The notes under the pieces were generated by a model that did not search any database, was not told the DNA's origin, and saw nothing but the letters and a program-made list of their open reading frames with translations. A stretch of 64,000 nucleotides of DNA from the NCBI GenBank assembly GCA_026027325.1, contig JAMSLZ010000019.1:310001-374000 (forward strand), given 5' to 3'. Below are positions 1 through 9,770 of the stretch, in pieces. The DNA is from Actinomucor elegans (lineage: Eukaryota > Mucoromycota > Mucoromycetes > Mucorales > Mucoraceae). Positions within the stretch are counted from its first letter, which is position 1, and each line of letters opens with the position of its first letter. The position numbers were made by a program, and so were the translations under genes.

Positions 1-96
1 AGTTATTCCTCGATAAAAACCTTATGTAAAAAACCCGTAGGATAAAAGTGAAGGAAAAGAAGAATAACAAACAAGACTGTATAAAAAGTCTATGAT

Positions 97-3000
97 CTAT
101 TGTTGGTTTCTACTGCGTTTGTTCCGAGTAGCTATCTTACGTGTATTGACTGTCATAGGAGCCTTACGTTTCTTGGAAGAGGATTGCTTATGATCAGCAT
201 TGCGACGTCCCCAATATATTTCAATTGGTTTCTTTGAATCGAAGTGTGATGGAGGTTCCCATGTATCATCTTCATCGTTTGGATATCCTTTCCATTTGAC
301 TCTGTATAAATAATTACCAGGTGAACCAGAATGATCAATGACTGCTTGTATTTCAAAGTGATCTTCTTTAAGCTTTTGATATTCTTCAGTAGATATATTA
401 TCTGAGGAGATGAATATAATATGCGATGTAGGTACATCTCTAGATAAGAGAGTACCCGCTTTATCTTTCAAGATATAGCTACCGTTCTTTGTGATTCCAT
501 GTATATAAAATGGACCGAGATTACGCGCATCTAATTTGCTTAATCGTGTTACATTCTTAATCATAACTTTACTTCCAACAGGAAACTGCTTAGTTACAAT
601 CCTATGCGTTTTTACGAATCTGTCGTGATCACGTTCTTGCGTATCTCTTATGCGTTTAGACAATGCTGGTATAACGACTTCATTGACAAATTTGAATTTT
701 TCATCAATCATTTTCGTGTCAGTTTCTTCTAGTTGCAATACAGGTTTAGTATTTGAGTAGTCTTCAAAGCCATTTGGTTGTCTATTGAATAACACTGTAT
801 AAGGACGAGACTTATGTAACCGTGCGTATTTACAATTCATAGCGTATTGACAATAATTCAAATAATAATCCCAGTCAGCGCCTTTACCGCGTAATTCCTT
901 AACAATTGTACGTTTTGCCAAACCGACATATGCTTCGTTTACCGAGTTACCCGTAGGAGAGTATGGTAATGAAAGTCTTCGATCAATGCCACTCATCTCA
1001 ATCATTTTTGCTACAATATCAGCTGTGAACTCTGCACCATTATCCGAATTCAAGATCTTTGGAAAGCCAAATAACGAGAATATAGATAAAAGTTCGGCAG
1101 CGATAGTCGTACTATGTTTATCAGGTAATGCTCTAAGAACAGTAAACCTTGAATAATAGTCTACCATGACTAACATAAAGTTATTGCCGCGAGAAGAGGT
1201 GACATCAAAAGTACCTAAATCCATACACCAATGATCAAGTGGTTGATCAGGCAATACAGATTTTGGTGGGTGATAACCAACTTTGGATATGTTGAACCTA
1301 TTGCATTCAGTACATTCGCCCAAGATTCGTTGAATATCTTTTCGCATGTTTGTCCAGTGAATACCATCATGGTGTAATTGGTTCTCGATGCTTTGTAAAC
1401 CATAATGTCCTAAAAGGTGTGCTTTAAATACGAGATTATCACGTTCATTTTTAGGTGGTGTAATATAATCAGCAAACTTTAATGTTCGAAGAATCAGGTC
1501 TTCATCGTCATTAGAAGTTTGTTGTGGAGATATAGTAGCGCAAGTATCATTACTCTGATCAGTAAGTAATATTGGTACTGTTGAAGAAGAAGCTAAGAGA
1601 GAAGTATTATTTTTATAAATACTAGGGCGTGACTGTTGAGCAAATTGCTTTTTGCTTTTAGCCATAGATCCCTTTTCACTATCTTTCAAGCTTTTCTTTT
1701 TGTTTGAAATGCTACCAACATCACCAAGCGCGACTATATCGAGACAACTACCCCCCTCCAGAACATTAATCGGTTGATCCTCGTCCGTATAAAGGCGTGA
1801 GAGAGCGTCAGGAATAAGATTTTTGAATCCAGGCAGGTGAACTGTATTGAACGTATAGCCAAAAATACCCTCATACCAACCAGCCATTAAAGCATTAGGT
1901 ACTTCTTGAGTCTGCAAGTAAATGAGACTTTTATGATCAGTATGCAACGTAAAGGGAATAAGATACAGCCACTTGTGGAATTTCGCAAATGCATAAACGA
2001 CAGCTAACAATTCACGTTTGGTAGTGCTATAGTTGCGTTCGGAAACACTAAGCTTTCGAGAAGCCAAGGCAACAAACTTAACTTCATTATCGATAATTTG
2101 ATACAGCATAGCACCAATACCAGACACACTTGCATCTGTTGCAACATGAAATCGTTGACCGATAACTGGAGGCGAGATAACAGGAGCATTGGCCAGAGCG
2201 TATTTAAGAGCTGCAAAAGCTTGTTCGTGTTTGTTTGACCAGACTTTAGTAATATCTTTTACGTTACGTAGGTCATCTAAATCAGCAGCGAGTTTAGCAA
2301 AGAAAGGAATGGATGAACGGAAGAAGTTCATAAACCCGAGAAACTGTTGGATATGACGTCCAGTAGTCATTTTAGGCCAGCTTTCTAAGCTTGCTACTTT
2401 GCGAGGATCAGGGATCAGTTTACCTTTTATCAACGACCAACCCAATATGTGTATACTCTGTTGAGCGAATACGATCTTATCAGGATTCAGTACGAGATTA
2501 GCACTAGTAAGACGTTTGGTCACTTCAGCAACGCAATCTGCATGATATGATAGCGGAGGAAATGTAGAAACAACGATGTCATCTACATACACGTTGACGT
2601 AAGGAAGATCTTCAAAGAGTGTTGTCAAATTGCGTTGGACGACCGATCCAACGAAACTTATGCCATAGCACGCTTTGATAAAGCGCATCTGCCGATTGGT
2701 ATAGGGACAAGTAAAGGACAGTTTCTCGCGATCTTCATCAGCAACTTTAAAACTTGTAAAGCAAGCATGAATGTCCAATATAGTGTGGATTGGAGCAGAG
2801 CCAATACGTTGATGTATTTCTGAGATGAGAGGTAGTTGTTGTCTATCATTTACAATCAGCAATTGGTTAACTAGACGAACATCACAAACCACTCTAGGTT
2901 TAGCATACGTGTAATTACCGAATGAGTCCTTCTTTTTGACGCAAAGGATTGGACTATTCCACGATGTATGAGAAGGAGCTCTTTCAATGACACCTTCCTG

Positions 3001-3261
3001 TAACCATGTTTCTATTTGGTCAAGGACCGCAGAACGATAGGCTTCAGGCAATGCGTATTGTTTTCTGTAAGCAACACTTCCAGGCTTCGTTTTGAGATGA
3101 ATAATAGCGCCTGGTAAATTGCAGTATGTATTTTTCATATCAATAGAAGAATTGACCTGTAACAACTTGTTTATTTTATCAAGCAAAGGCTTTCGCTCAG
3201 TAATCGTTCCGTATGGATTATCATTTGGTTTGACCTGATCAGGATCAATTGGGTCTGGGAG
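97..3261 (-). CDS. pol: Pol polyprotein: RT, RNase H, integrase, chromodomain
   Basis: This 1029+ aa frame is open right up to the Gag stop, in the same frame as Gag. The first listed start (TTG at 3186) is not a credible initiator, so expression most likely needs readthrough. Numbered from 3186, the polymerase motif YVDD is near residues 200-203 and the RNase H motif TDAS near 350. An HHCC zinc region (HLLGH then CTEC) lies around 590-640. It is followed by the integrase core with D in MDLG, D in SDNGAEF and the E in the SVNEAYV segment. A chromodomain (YRVKWKGY, DDTWEP) closes the protein near 945-1000. The product copies RNA to DNA and integrates it; the chromodomain is expected to steer integration to marked chromatin. 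I see no frameshift. Confidence 0.93.
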   Translation of the reverse strand, partial: LPDPIDPDQVKPNDNPYGTITERKPLLDKINKLLQVNSSIDMKNTYCNLPGAIIHLKTKPGSVAYRKQYALPEAYRSAVLDQIETWLQEGVIERAPSHTSWNSPILCVKKKDSFGNYTYAKPRVVCDVRLVNQLLIVNDRQQLPLISEIHQRIGSAPIHTILDIHACFTSFKVADEDREKLSFTCPYTNRQMRFIKACYGISFVGSVVQRNLTTLFEDLPYVNVYVDDIVVSTFPPLSYHADCVAEVTKRLTSANLVLNPDKIVFAQQSIHILGWSLIKGKLIPDPRKVASLESWPKMTTGRHIQQFLGFMNFFRSSIPFFAKLAADLDDLRNVKDITKVWSNKHEQAFAALKYALANAPVISPPVIGQRFHVATDASVSGIGAMLYQIIDNEVKFVALASRKLSVSERNYSTTKRELLAVVYAFAKFHKWLYLIPFTLHTDHKSLIYLQTQEVPNALMAGWYEGIFGYTFNTVHLPGFKNLIPDALSRLYTDEDQPINVLEGGSCLDIVALGDVGSISNKKKSLKDSEKGSMAKSKKQFAQQSRPSIYKNNTSLLASSSTVPILLTDQSNDTCATISPQQTSNDDEDLILRTLKFADYITPPKNERDNLVFKAHLLGHYGLQSIENQLHHDGIHWTNMRKDIQRILGECTECNRFNISKVGYHPPKSVLPDQPLDHWCMDLGTFDVTSSRGNNFMLVMVDYYSRFTVLRALPDKHSTTIAAELLSIFSLFGFPKILNSDNGAEFTADIVAKMIEMSGIDRRLSLPYSPTGNSVNEAYVGLAKRTIVKELRGKGADWDYYLNYCQYAMNCKYARLHKSRPYTVLFNRQPNGFEDYSNTKPVLQLEETDTKMIDEKFKFVNEVVIPALSKRIRDTQERDHDRFVKTHRIVTKQFPVGSKVMIKNVTRLSKLDARNLGPFYIHGITKNGSYILKDKAGTLLSRDVPTSHIIFISSDNISTEEYQKLKEDHFEIQAVIDHSGSPGNYLYRVKWKGYPNDEDDTWEPPSHFDSKKPIEIYWGRRNADHKQSSSKKRKAPMTVNTRKIATRNKRSRNQQ

Positions 3262-5199
3262 TCAATGGCCAATTTGTTCAAAGTGTGAACTAACAAGACC
3301 AGTGATACCAATGTTCAATTGAGGTAAGATGTCAAGACCAAAGCAAATAGGAACATCTTCATGAGTAAAGAAAGGAAAAACTTCAAAAGTATGGTAAAAG
3401 GATTTTTTATTATAGAATACTTTTAGAGTGCAAGACCCTATTCTACTGATCGCATTATTGACGTGGCCAAGCTGGATTGTGCCTTCTTGCTTCACCAAAG
3501 GAATAGGTGGAACAAGTGAGTTAAAAAACTCTGGCGTAACCATAGAAAAGCTCGAACCCGAATCGATCAAACTGTAGGTAGTAATATTCTCTATAATAGC
3601 CGGTACAAAGAGAGAATTAGAAATCTGTCTTGGTGGCAATGAAAATCCTTTGTGATACTTACAAGCTTGTGCCTGCGCGGCGACCAGAAGCGATTCTTCA
3701 TCTGAAATATCCATATCGTTGATGCGTTGTGTGGCAACAGCCACAGCAGAAGAAGAAGAAGCATTGGTTGATCCAGCAGAAGAAGCAACAGAAGTATTAG
3801 TCTCGACGGTAGTGGAAACCGGAGCACGAGGAGCAGCAGAAGAAGTAGTAGTAGTGGTGCGAGAGGCAGAAGAGGAAAAACGTTCGGGCGACGTGGACAT
3901 AGCTCTCATTACCAGATTACTGGCAGATTTACCAACACCATTCACTGCAGCAGATGAATCACAGCGATGTGATGGGTTCCAATTCTTAGCGCCACAACGA
4001 CGGCAGTCACCAGGACCAGGCTTGGGTACACCTCCCAGTTTAGCAGCGCGACAAGAGTCCGTGCTATGCGTAGTCGATCGGTGGAAAGAACAGAACAACC
4101 CTTTCTTTTCTCTTGTACTAGACGAAGAAGAAGGTTTTGATGCGTACTTCGAGGCAGCAGCACCATTAGGAAACGATGACGACGATGGTTCATCAGAAAC
4201 CTTTGACTTTTTCGTGCCAAGAGATTCCCTTTGATCGTCACCAGTACGCTTGTTAGCACGCATAGAAGCCAAACGACTGTCCAAGTTACGAGCCACAGCG
4301 CAAACATACTCGAGATTCTGCATCTGAGTTTCAGTTCCCATATTCATAGTATATGCCATACGTTCTTGGAATGAGTCAGGCAATCCACGCAAGAAGGTAG
4401 ATATTAACAAGAACGAATCATTCAAGTCAGCACGACGACGTAACGCGTTGAAGCGGTCAATATACTGTTCAATTGTCTCGGTTGACCGTTTGGTAATGGC
4501 CATGAGCTCGTTAGCAGCAGTAGAGCGATCTACACTTGCATTCACACCAAACTTCTTCAAGAAGGCATCTTTTACAATGGACCAAGTAGCAGCAACACCA
4601 GGCACAAAGAAGGTTTCTTTCAAGAATGTTTGATGATCCTCGTTTAAGCAACAGTACTTAAGTAGGCGAGCACCATTGACGTCCAAGTCAAGACCATGAC
4701 ACTCTACAACGACTTCGAAGCGAGAAAGACAGGTACGCAAGTCAGTGAAGATGGTAGACTTGTTGTCAGAAACCATACCAACCCATTGGATAATAGGTAA
4801 GTCATTGGGCACAAACTCAGTACGTAACATAGTACTCTTAGTAGGACCCAGAGAAGCAGAAGCAGGACTAGCAGCAGAGCTACCAAGGGATTCTTCCATA
4901 GCCAGAAGAGATTCCTTAAATAGCTTCAAATCCTTTTGACGAAGAGCAAGATCACCACGAAGTTTCTTGGCAGCTTCTTCAGAGAGAACACCAGGAGTCA
5001 CCAACTGGATAGTCATCTTGGCGATTTGAGCAGAGGCTTGACGGATAGCGTCCTTGATCACCTCAACGGAGTCAGATACGGATAAACCGTCATCACAGTT
5101 GTTCATCTCTACGTCTTGATCAGCAGAGGATTCAATAGCAACAGGAGGATTAATGACAACGTCATTAGAACCAGAAACAGTAGAGATAGGAGCAGACAT
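3262..5199 (-). CDS. gag: Gag with C-terminal aspartic protease
   Basis: This 645-aa frame starts MSAPISTVSG and ends at a UGA (3264-3262). The middle, around residues 160-330, has the look of a retrotransposon Gag domain. Two Cys/His clusters follow near 370-415 (FCSFHRSTTHSTDSC and CRRCGAKNWNPSHRC), an unusual pair compared with the standard CCHC knuckle. A Ser/Ala/Thr-rich linker precedes a retropepsin-like domain whose catalytic motif LIDSGSSFSMV is near residue 545. The protease is therefore encoded with Gag and not with Pol. Pol continues in the same frame directly after the stop. The GA-rich opposite strand opens a long antisense frame, which I treat as a shadow. Confidence 0.9.
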   Translation of the reverse strand: MSAPISTVSGSNDVVINPPVAIESSADQDVEMNNCDDGLSVSDSVEVIKDAIRQASAQIAKMTIQLVTPGVLSEEAAKKLRGDLALRQKDLKLFKESLLAMEESLGSSAASPASASLGPTKSTMLRTEFVPNDLPIIQWVGMVSDNKSTIFTDLRTCLSRFEVVVECHGLDLDVNGARLLKYCCLNEDHQTFLKETFFVPGVAATWSIVKDAFLKKFGVNASVDRSTAANELMAITKRSTETIEQYIDRFNALRRRADLNDSFLLISTFLRGLPDSFQERMAYTMNMGTETQMQNLEYVCAVARNLDSRLASMRANKRTGDDQRESLGTKKSKVSDEPSSSSFPNGAAASKYASKPSSSSSTREKKGLFCSFHRSTTHSTDSCRAAKLGGVPKPGPGDCRRCGAKNWNPSHRCDSSAAVNGVGKSASNLVMRAMSTSPERFSSSASRTTTTTSSAAPRAPVSTTVETNTSVASSAGSTNASSSSAVAVATQRINDMDISDEESLLVAAQAQACKYHKGFSLPPRQISNSLFVPAIIENITTYSLIDSGSSFSMVTPEFFNSLVPPIPLVKQEGTIQLGHVNNAISRIGSCTLKVFYNKKSFYHTFEVFPFFTHEDVPICFGLDILPQLNIGITGLVSSHFEQIGH

Positions 5200-5253
5200 A
5201 TTGAGTAGTAAGTGTATAATAAACCAAAAAGTAGCAGATAAGGTTAAAAAAAA

Positions 5254-5617
5254 TGTTATATCGAATATAATAAAGACTGTAAAAATAACCAGACTGATAA
5301 AACGAATTAATTTATTAAAGCATTAAAATGATGAGCTATTTATACAAAATTGAAGTTCGGATTTAACTTGATATTATAGACGATTGAGTTAGTCAAAGAC
5401 TGCGCTCATGGAGTTAACAAGGATTTATAGTAATCCATTCTAGTACGACTTTATATTCGGTGATAGATAGTTTATGAAGGTTAGCTGCACTAAGCATTGA
5501 TTTCCATATATATCTCTTAACCGACGTTACAAAGCTGTCAAAGCACAAGCTGAGTATAAGCATTGTCGAACATTGACCTGATTGGTGACGGACACTGAAC
5601 AAGTCATGTTTACAACA
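5254..5617 (-). repeat. LTR family A, 5' LTR of the chromovirus
   Basis: This 364-bp copy begins TGTTGTAAACATGAC and ends TTCGATATAACA on the minus strand, so it has TG..CA ends. It lies directly upstream of gag in the same orientation. Other copies are at 24589-24953, 47625-47988 and 50107-50470. Confidence 0.88.
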
Positions 5618-5887
5618 TCAGCCATTATCCTTTCTTCTTTCTTAACCATACTTCGTTCCATATAATGCCTTATAAAATCTCTCATAACAAGCACGACAGC
5701 ATCAAATCACTGGTACTAAAACAAGAGCCAATCAGTATTATTGCGCAACGTGTAGGAGTTTCAAAATGGACAGTAAACCGAATGAAAAACGAAATAGACC
5801 CAGAATACGTTCGACCTACCGGTAGTGGGGCCGTAGAATAGTGCCTCAACGTATTATGGTAACACTGAAATACAAACTTCGAAGCTT
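5618..5887 (+). pseudogene. Tc1-delta transposase N-terminal fragment
   Basis: The reading frame from the ATG at 5665 gives a Tc1-type helix-turn-helix (KISHNKHDSIKSLVLK, then VSKWTVNRMK). It is nearly the same as the copy at 44555. A small indel near 5822 shifts the frame. The left side is cut by the chromovirus LTR at 5617 and the right side by LTR-B sequence at about 5888, so both ends of the element are missing. Confidence 0.75.
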
Positions 5888-5983
5888 AATGAGTTACACC
5901 TTCAAGCTATTCATAAAGGTGGACATATGGCTACCAAAGCCTATACAACCTCTTTACTGATATAATTATGAGCGTTTACAACA
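5888..5983 (-). repeat. LTR family B, truncated
   Basis: On the minus strand this begins TGTTGTAAACGCTCAT and matches the copies at 7981-8542 and 45992-46226. It is broken at the Tc1 fragment on its left. Confidence 0.7.
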
Positions 5984-6153
5984 CTGGCAAATCGTAATAT
6001 GAATTTAGAATCAAGTGCCGATCGTGAAAAAGTATATAAGAGATGCGTTTTATCACCTTTTGACCAGTTAATCAATTCTTGATCTATAATAAAAACTATC
6101 CACAGTTTTAAAAGTATTTCTATCTTTCAAAATCGCTATCTACCACCTTTACA
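5984..6153 (-). pseudogene. Fragment of the gene seen at 8543-8922
   Basis: Positions 6106-6153 match the 3' coding part of the hypothetical gene at 8543-8922 (peptide VVKVVD.DFE). This copy contains stop codons. It abuts the same LTR-B sequence as the longer copy and is cut on the right by LTR F. Confidence 0.55.
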
Positions 6154-6583
6154 ACAGACTCTATCTCTGATAACCCAATCAGATTAACGAGGCCTGCATA
6201 AATACAAGCGATGTGTCATCCTTAGAACTATTAGCCAATAATCATTACAAGATACACGCGGCATCATACTATCGAGTAGTATCGAGTGTATCTCAAGATA
6301 AGACCTGAATATCGAATAACGCGTGGGTTATACAATTACAACAATGCGTGGTTGAAAGGCTTATTAGTGGCTGCTGGGATTGGACTCCGTCGTACGGCCA
6401 TGCGTGATGATAGATTGAATGCTACATTATTAAGCTCTGATGAAATATATATAAAGAAGACTTGATTTTGAATTGTGAATAAAGATTAGAATAACTTTTA
6501 CTATCAGGATAGCTGATTCCATTTACTGTCTATTCTTTTATTATTATATTTTAAATTATATCCTTCGTCTTTAGCACCGGATA
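6154..6583 (+). repeat. LTR family F, 5'-truncated
   Basis: This matches most of the complete copy at 30344-30847 and ends CACCGGATAT at the junction with the gene fragment at 6584. The first ~95 bp of the LTR are missing. Confidence 0.75.
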
Positions 6584-6935
6584 TTAACGCTAGCATCTTC
6601 ATCGTCCGTTTAACTGTATTGATTTTGCCACTTTCGTTGTTATAAAGAATGATTTCTTCTACGGCAGAGCTATATTCCGGATCAAGAGAACGTCTTGGTC
6701 GACCAACAGGTTTATATTCGGAAGCTTCCGCAGGGTGATTATACATATGAATGGCCTTTCTTGCGACATGTTCAGAAACACCACAGACCTTCATTAGAAG
6801 GTCCCGTTTTTTAAGGTCGCGATACTTTCTGTCTTCAAATTTTGTTTTCAAAAGAATACCATAAACATGGGTCAAAATCTTGTAAACGTCATTTGACAAA
6901 TGTACATTTGTTGTTGTTCCAATGGGAGATTGCAT
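6584..6935 (-). pseudogene. N-terminal fragment, DNA-binding transposase-like protein
   Basis: From the ATG at 6935 about 117 codons can be read before the sequence enters LTR F at 6583, and the open frame continues into the LTR by chance. The fragment contains an AT-hook-like VGRPRRS, preceded by a helical segment and followed by a possible second helix-turn-helix (INTVKRTMKMLA). This resembles the N-terminal DNA-binding part of DDE-type fungal transposases, but no catalytic domain remains and the family cannot be fixed. The 3' end was lost when LTR F sequence arrived. Confidence 0.45.
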
Positions 6936-7132
6936 TTTTTTAACTGAATATGATTAATGAAAACAATTAAGGTAAAAAAATACTAATGAAACTCAAGTAG
7001 TTAGATTTTTGTCTTTTTTTTTAAGGAGCAATGGCTTTTTTTTAAAAAAAATGAAGAATTTCGGGGAGATAATTTTTGAAAACGACTATATCATGACAAT
7101 TATATACAAAGTGAGGTGACTTGCTTATGTGA

Positions 7133-7341
7133 TTATATCTGCTTCTTTCTTTTGATATTTCGTCTGGTGATTGAAGTATTCGGCGTAAATCGCCTCTTCT
7201 TGGATTGTTTCTTACGTAGCTGTATTTCAAGCTCGACCGGAACATCTTTCATTAGTTCATCCATTGAAGAGGTAATACCAGAAGTTACTTGCTGAGGATT
7301 AATCACCGGAAGCTTGACAATTGTGAAACGTGGTGTAGTAG
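7133..7341 (-). pseudogene. C-terminal fragment of an unidentified basic protein
   Basis: The minus strand, entering from LTR E at 7342, is open for about 68 codons to a TAA at 7133. It encodes a tail very rich in Lys/Arg (RKKQSKKRRF, then RRNIKRKKQI), like a nuclear localisation signal. The start is missing, replaced by LTR E. Another overlapping open frame on this strand (7042-7245) has no such composition and is probably a shadow. I do not recognise the gene. Confidence 0.4.
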
Positions 7342-7980
7342 TGTTGTGTTTGCACAGTGAAATAATAAAGAAGACTAAAAAGAATACTTTTTGAGACTGT
7401 GCTTTATTAACAAAGATGAATATAAAGATGAAGATCCTATAACTATGTCTAAACTAAACCTATTTATACTAATCGTCTATCTAAGTGTGGTGAAGAGGAT
7501 TTAAGAAGATGTTATGTTATAGGTCTATGAGAAACATTTTAATTCACAAGATTTTTTTACAAAATAAAAAAAGAAAAAAAAAGTTAAAAGTATATTATTT
7601 AATACAATTAATACTATTTTCATAAATACAGTAAATTGTTTAAAAAATTGTTAATGTAAAAATAATCATTATTTAAAATTTAAAAGTAAAATAAAAATTT
7701 TGATAAATTCCAAAATTAATCAATATATGTTAAATTAGTGTTAATATTGAAATTTTCACAAACCCACATAATTTGCATAATGTTACAATTTATATTAATA
7801 TCAATTCTTGTGATTTATTTTAAATTCGATTTTTTTTATAATAAGAACATTCCTCTATGTTCTAGATATATATCCATCTGAGACATGAATCTTAAACATA
7901 TCAACTCATAAGTGCTTCCGTAAAGATGAGATTGATAATGAATAAGTTATTATTCATACAATAATCTCTATTCTATAACA
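7342..7980 (-). repeat. LTR family E carrying a 325-bp insertion
   Basis: Read on the minus strand it starts TGTTATAGAATAGAG (7980) and ends GTGCAAACACAACA (7342). Compared with the uninterrupted copies (12569-12877, 20358-20666, 56365-56670) it is split by foreign DNA at 7530-7854. No matching 5-bp flanks are visible. Confidence 0.85.
7530..7854. mobile_element. Unidentified AT-rich insertion with 5-6 bp target duplication
   Basis: Positions 7525-7529 (CTATG) are repeated at 7855-7859, and three other LTR-E copies show the uninterrupted site. The insert is about 325 bp and very AT-rich, with no open frame. Its ends are only weakly inverted (AGAAACATT.. against AGGAATGTT..). A T before each CTATG could make the duplication 6 bp. 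I cannot assign it to a family. Confidence 0.7.
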
Positions 7981-8542
7981 CCGACATACTGCGGTACCAT
8001 ATCGAACTGTAAATAAAGGTAAGCATTTCATCTCGGCATAACACTCGATTAGGAATTTGTCTTTTACTGCTATTTCTTGTTTTATAATAAAGTGTGTGGT
8101 GAAATAGCCACATAATTGAAGTACAGACAGACTAGAGGCCTGTGCGCCCTAGCTGTAGCACATACATACTAAAGCATCATTGATTACCTTATACAGCGAT
8201 ACAGTCCTTAAACAGAGATACGTCCTTCTTATACTTTTTATATGAACACAAGTAAATAACCTTCAGTCACAATTCAACGAGTATAAATACAAGCTAGAAA
8301 AACTAGTTAGAAATAATTAATCACATTTAAGTTGAATAAACTATAACCAAGTTATAATCGACTTACTACCTGCTTTTATATTTTAATTTTACCGCAAAGT
8401 GTAATAATTACACAGTTGTTCATATTCTGGATTCGGGTAATAATGAGTTTTACATCTTCAAGCTATTCATAAAGGTGGGCATATGGCTACCAAAGCCTAT
8501 ACAACCTCTTCTTTACTGATATAATCATGAGCGTTTACAACA
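7981..8542 (-). repeat. LTR family B interrupted by another LTR
   Basis: On the minus strand this starts TGTTGTAAACGCTCAT at 8542 and runs to the edge of LTR E at 7981, with a 302-bp LTR nested inside. It is inserted in the same orientation into the hypothetical gene ending at 8543. The 3' boundary is blurred by the junction with LTR E. Confidence 0.7.
8095..8396 (+). repeat. Solo LTR related to family C, with 5-bp target duplication
   Basis: It begins TGTGGTGAAATAGCC and ends TTTTACCGCA. The flanks AAGTG (8090-8094) and AAGTG (8397-8401) are a perfect 5-bp duplication. It has a TATA-like TATAAATACAAG and the same ends as LTR C (25114, 44992), but the interior differs. Confidence 0.88.
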
Positions 8543-8922
8543 GAAACACTTTTTTTTTCGCATACAGTATTTCTATCTTCGAAATCTCCATCTACCACCT
8601 TTACAACACACTTCTTGAGGTCATCAATAAACTCCTTGTTGAGTTGTGGATTCTTTGTCCACCCCTCATGATTGTATCTGGGGATTTGTTTCTTGTATCG
8701 TCTAATATCGTCTTTAAGATCAGAGGTTGGTGTTGTGTCCAAAATCTCTCTGATCCCTTCTGGAAGTTGTTTTCCCTTATAACTGAGTTCTCTTTGTTCG
8801 TCTCTTTGTCGTTCGAATTCCCTGAGGATGTTGTTAACATCATCCCTGGTGTAAATAGGGACTTGTGCTTGTTGTTGTTGATTAGTTTCATTATTATTGA
8901 TACCACTCATAATTTGTTCCAC
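8543..8922 (-). pseudogene. Hypothetical protein, 3'-truncated by LTR B
   Basis: The ATG at 8922 opens a frame of about 126 codons before LTR B begins at 8542; the remaining residues and the stop are LTR sequence. The protein is hydrophilic and charged, with a Gln-rich stretch (NNNETNQQQQAQ) near residue 10. A coiled-coil-like segment (ILREFERQRDEQREL) follows, then a Lys/Arg-rich middle. A fragment of the same gene lies at 5984-6153, also next to LTR B, so this may be part of a mobile element (for example a Gag-like protein). I recognise no domain. Confidence 0.4.
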
Positions 8923-8937
8923 GATGCGCGGCTTTGA

Positions 8938-9289
8938 AAGATATAGGGAAGAAAGGGATTTTATTGGATATTATTATTATATATTAAAAAATAAAGCGTG
9001 GCTCTGAGAGCATTTATCACATTAGGAGCTGAAGCGGAGGAAACCGAGATTGTTATAGGTACGACTAACAATTAATATTTATACTACTTACAAAGGTTGC
9101 ACACCAAGACCGTGTGTACCTGACAGTATAAATATCAAATAGAACGCTAAGAGCATCCGCAGCGGTCACATTAACTTTTATATTACATTTAATGTAAAAA
9201 TTGGCAGTCGGCGTTTGAATTAATAAATAATGTGCTCTGCGAAAAAGCGGTTACATTAAATGTAATACTTTTTTCCTGATTTATATTTG
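8938..9289. other. Non-coding stretch with palindromic MITE-like sequence
   Basis: No credible gene is present. Positions ~9145-9270 hold two imperfectly repeated blocks. Each has an AGCGG-type motif next to a palindrome of the form TTACATTWAATGTAA, suggesting a short inverted-repeat element. On the minus strand, 9060-9115 resembles the TGTCAGGTACAC..TATAAATAT module found downstream of two tRNA genes. Confidence 0.4.
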
Positions 9290-9462
9290 TCGTATACACG
9301 CTTATATTCACAGGCTATGCATACGACATGTCTCAATTAAAGCTATATCTAACTGCGTAACTGATTGACCCGTCAAACAGGTTTCACCAATCAAGCAATC
9401 ACGCATAATCAATTAAGCTTCTAGATCGATTCATCATCACTTGTCATTAACATTACTCATCA

Positions 9463-9694
9463 GAGGGATATCTTTTTTTATATGAATTTAATATATATAT
9501 TAGTAGAAAACATAAATATAATGTTGTTTTTTCATGCATAATGGAACAGTTGCCTTCTTGATAATGTTTATTATACAGAATAATCATTTTAATTTATAAA
9601 AAAGGTTATAAAGATATAAAAACTATGGATATATTAAAAAGTTTAAATATATATAGAAAAGATAAAAATGATGTAATGTCTGTATATATCCGTC
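9463..9694 (+). repeat. F1 terminal unit, left copy
   Basis: This 232-bp AT-rich unit starts GAGGGATATC and ends TATATCCGTC. On the minus strand it encodes a short conserved frame with MHEKTTLYLC. It is essentially identical to 11472-11702, and a diverged solo copy lies at 28097-28328. Confidence 0.85.
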
Positions 9695-9770
9695 TACTAT
9701 AATAATAATAACAGATTATTACTAATTTTTTTCTCTAATATACAAAAATTGAATTTTCTAACTAATAAAA

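Larger units (their letters stand above)
1..5617 (-). mobile_element. Ty3/gypsy chromovirus, 5' LTR to Pol end (3' LTR off window)
   Basis: Read on the minus strand, the order is LTR (5617-5254), a 54-bp leader, Gag-protease (5199-3262) and Pol (3261-97). The 3' end runs off the left edge of the window. Reverse transcriptase, RNase H, integrase and a C-terminal chromodomain in this order define a chromovirus. The element interrupts a Tc1 fragment that resumes at 5618. A tRNA-type primer binding site starting TGG is not visible after the LTR, where a run of T follows instead. The reading frames are long and intact apart from one in-frame UGA, so the copy looks young. Confidence 0.9.

Noticed and set aside
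3719..4234. 171-aa plus-strand frame rich in Glu/Ala
   Set aside because: Antisense shadow of the Ser/Ala-rich gag region, with no independent signals.
5414..5602. 62-aa frame repeated at 24529 and 50267
   Set aside because: Translation of LTR family A present in every copy; not a gene.
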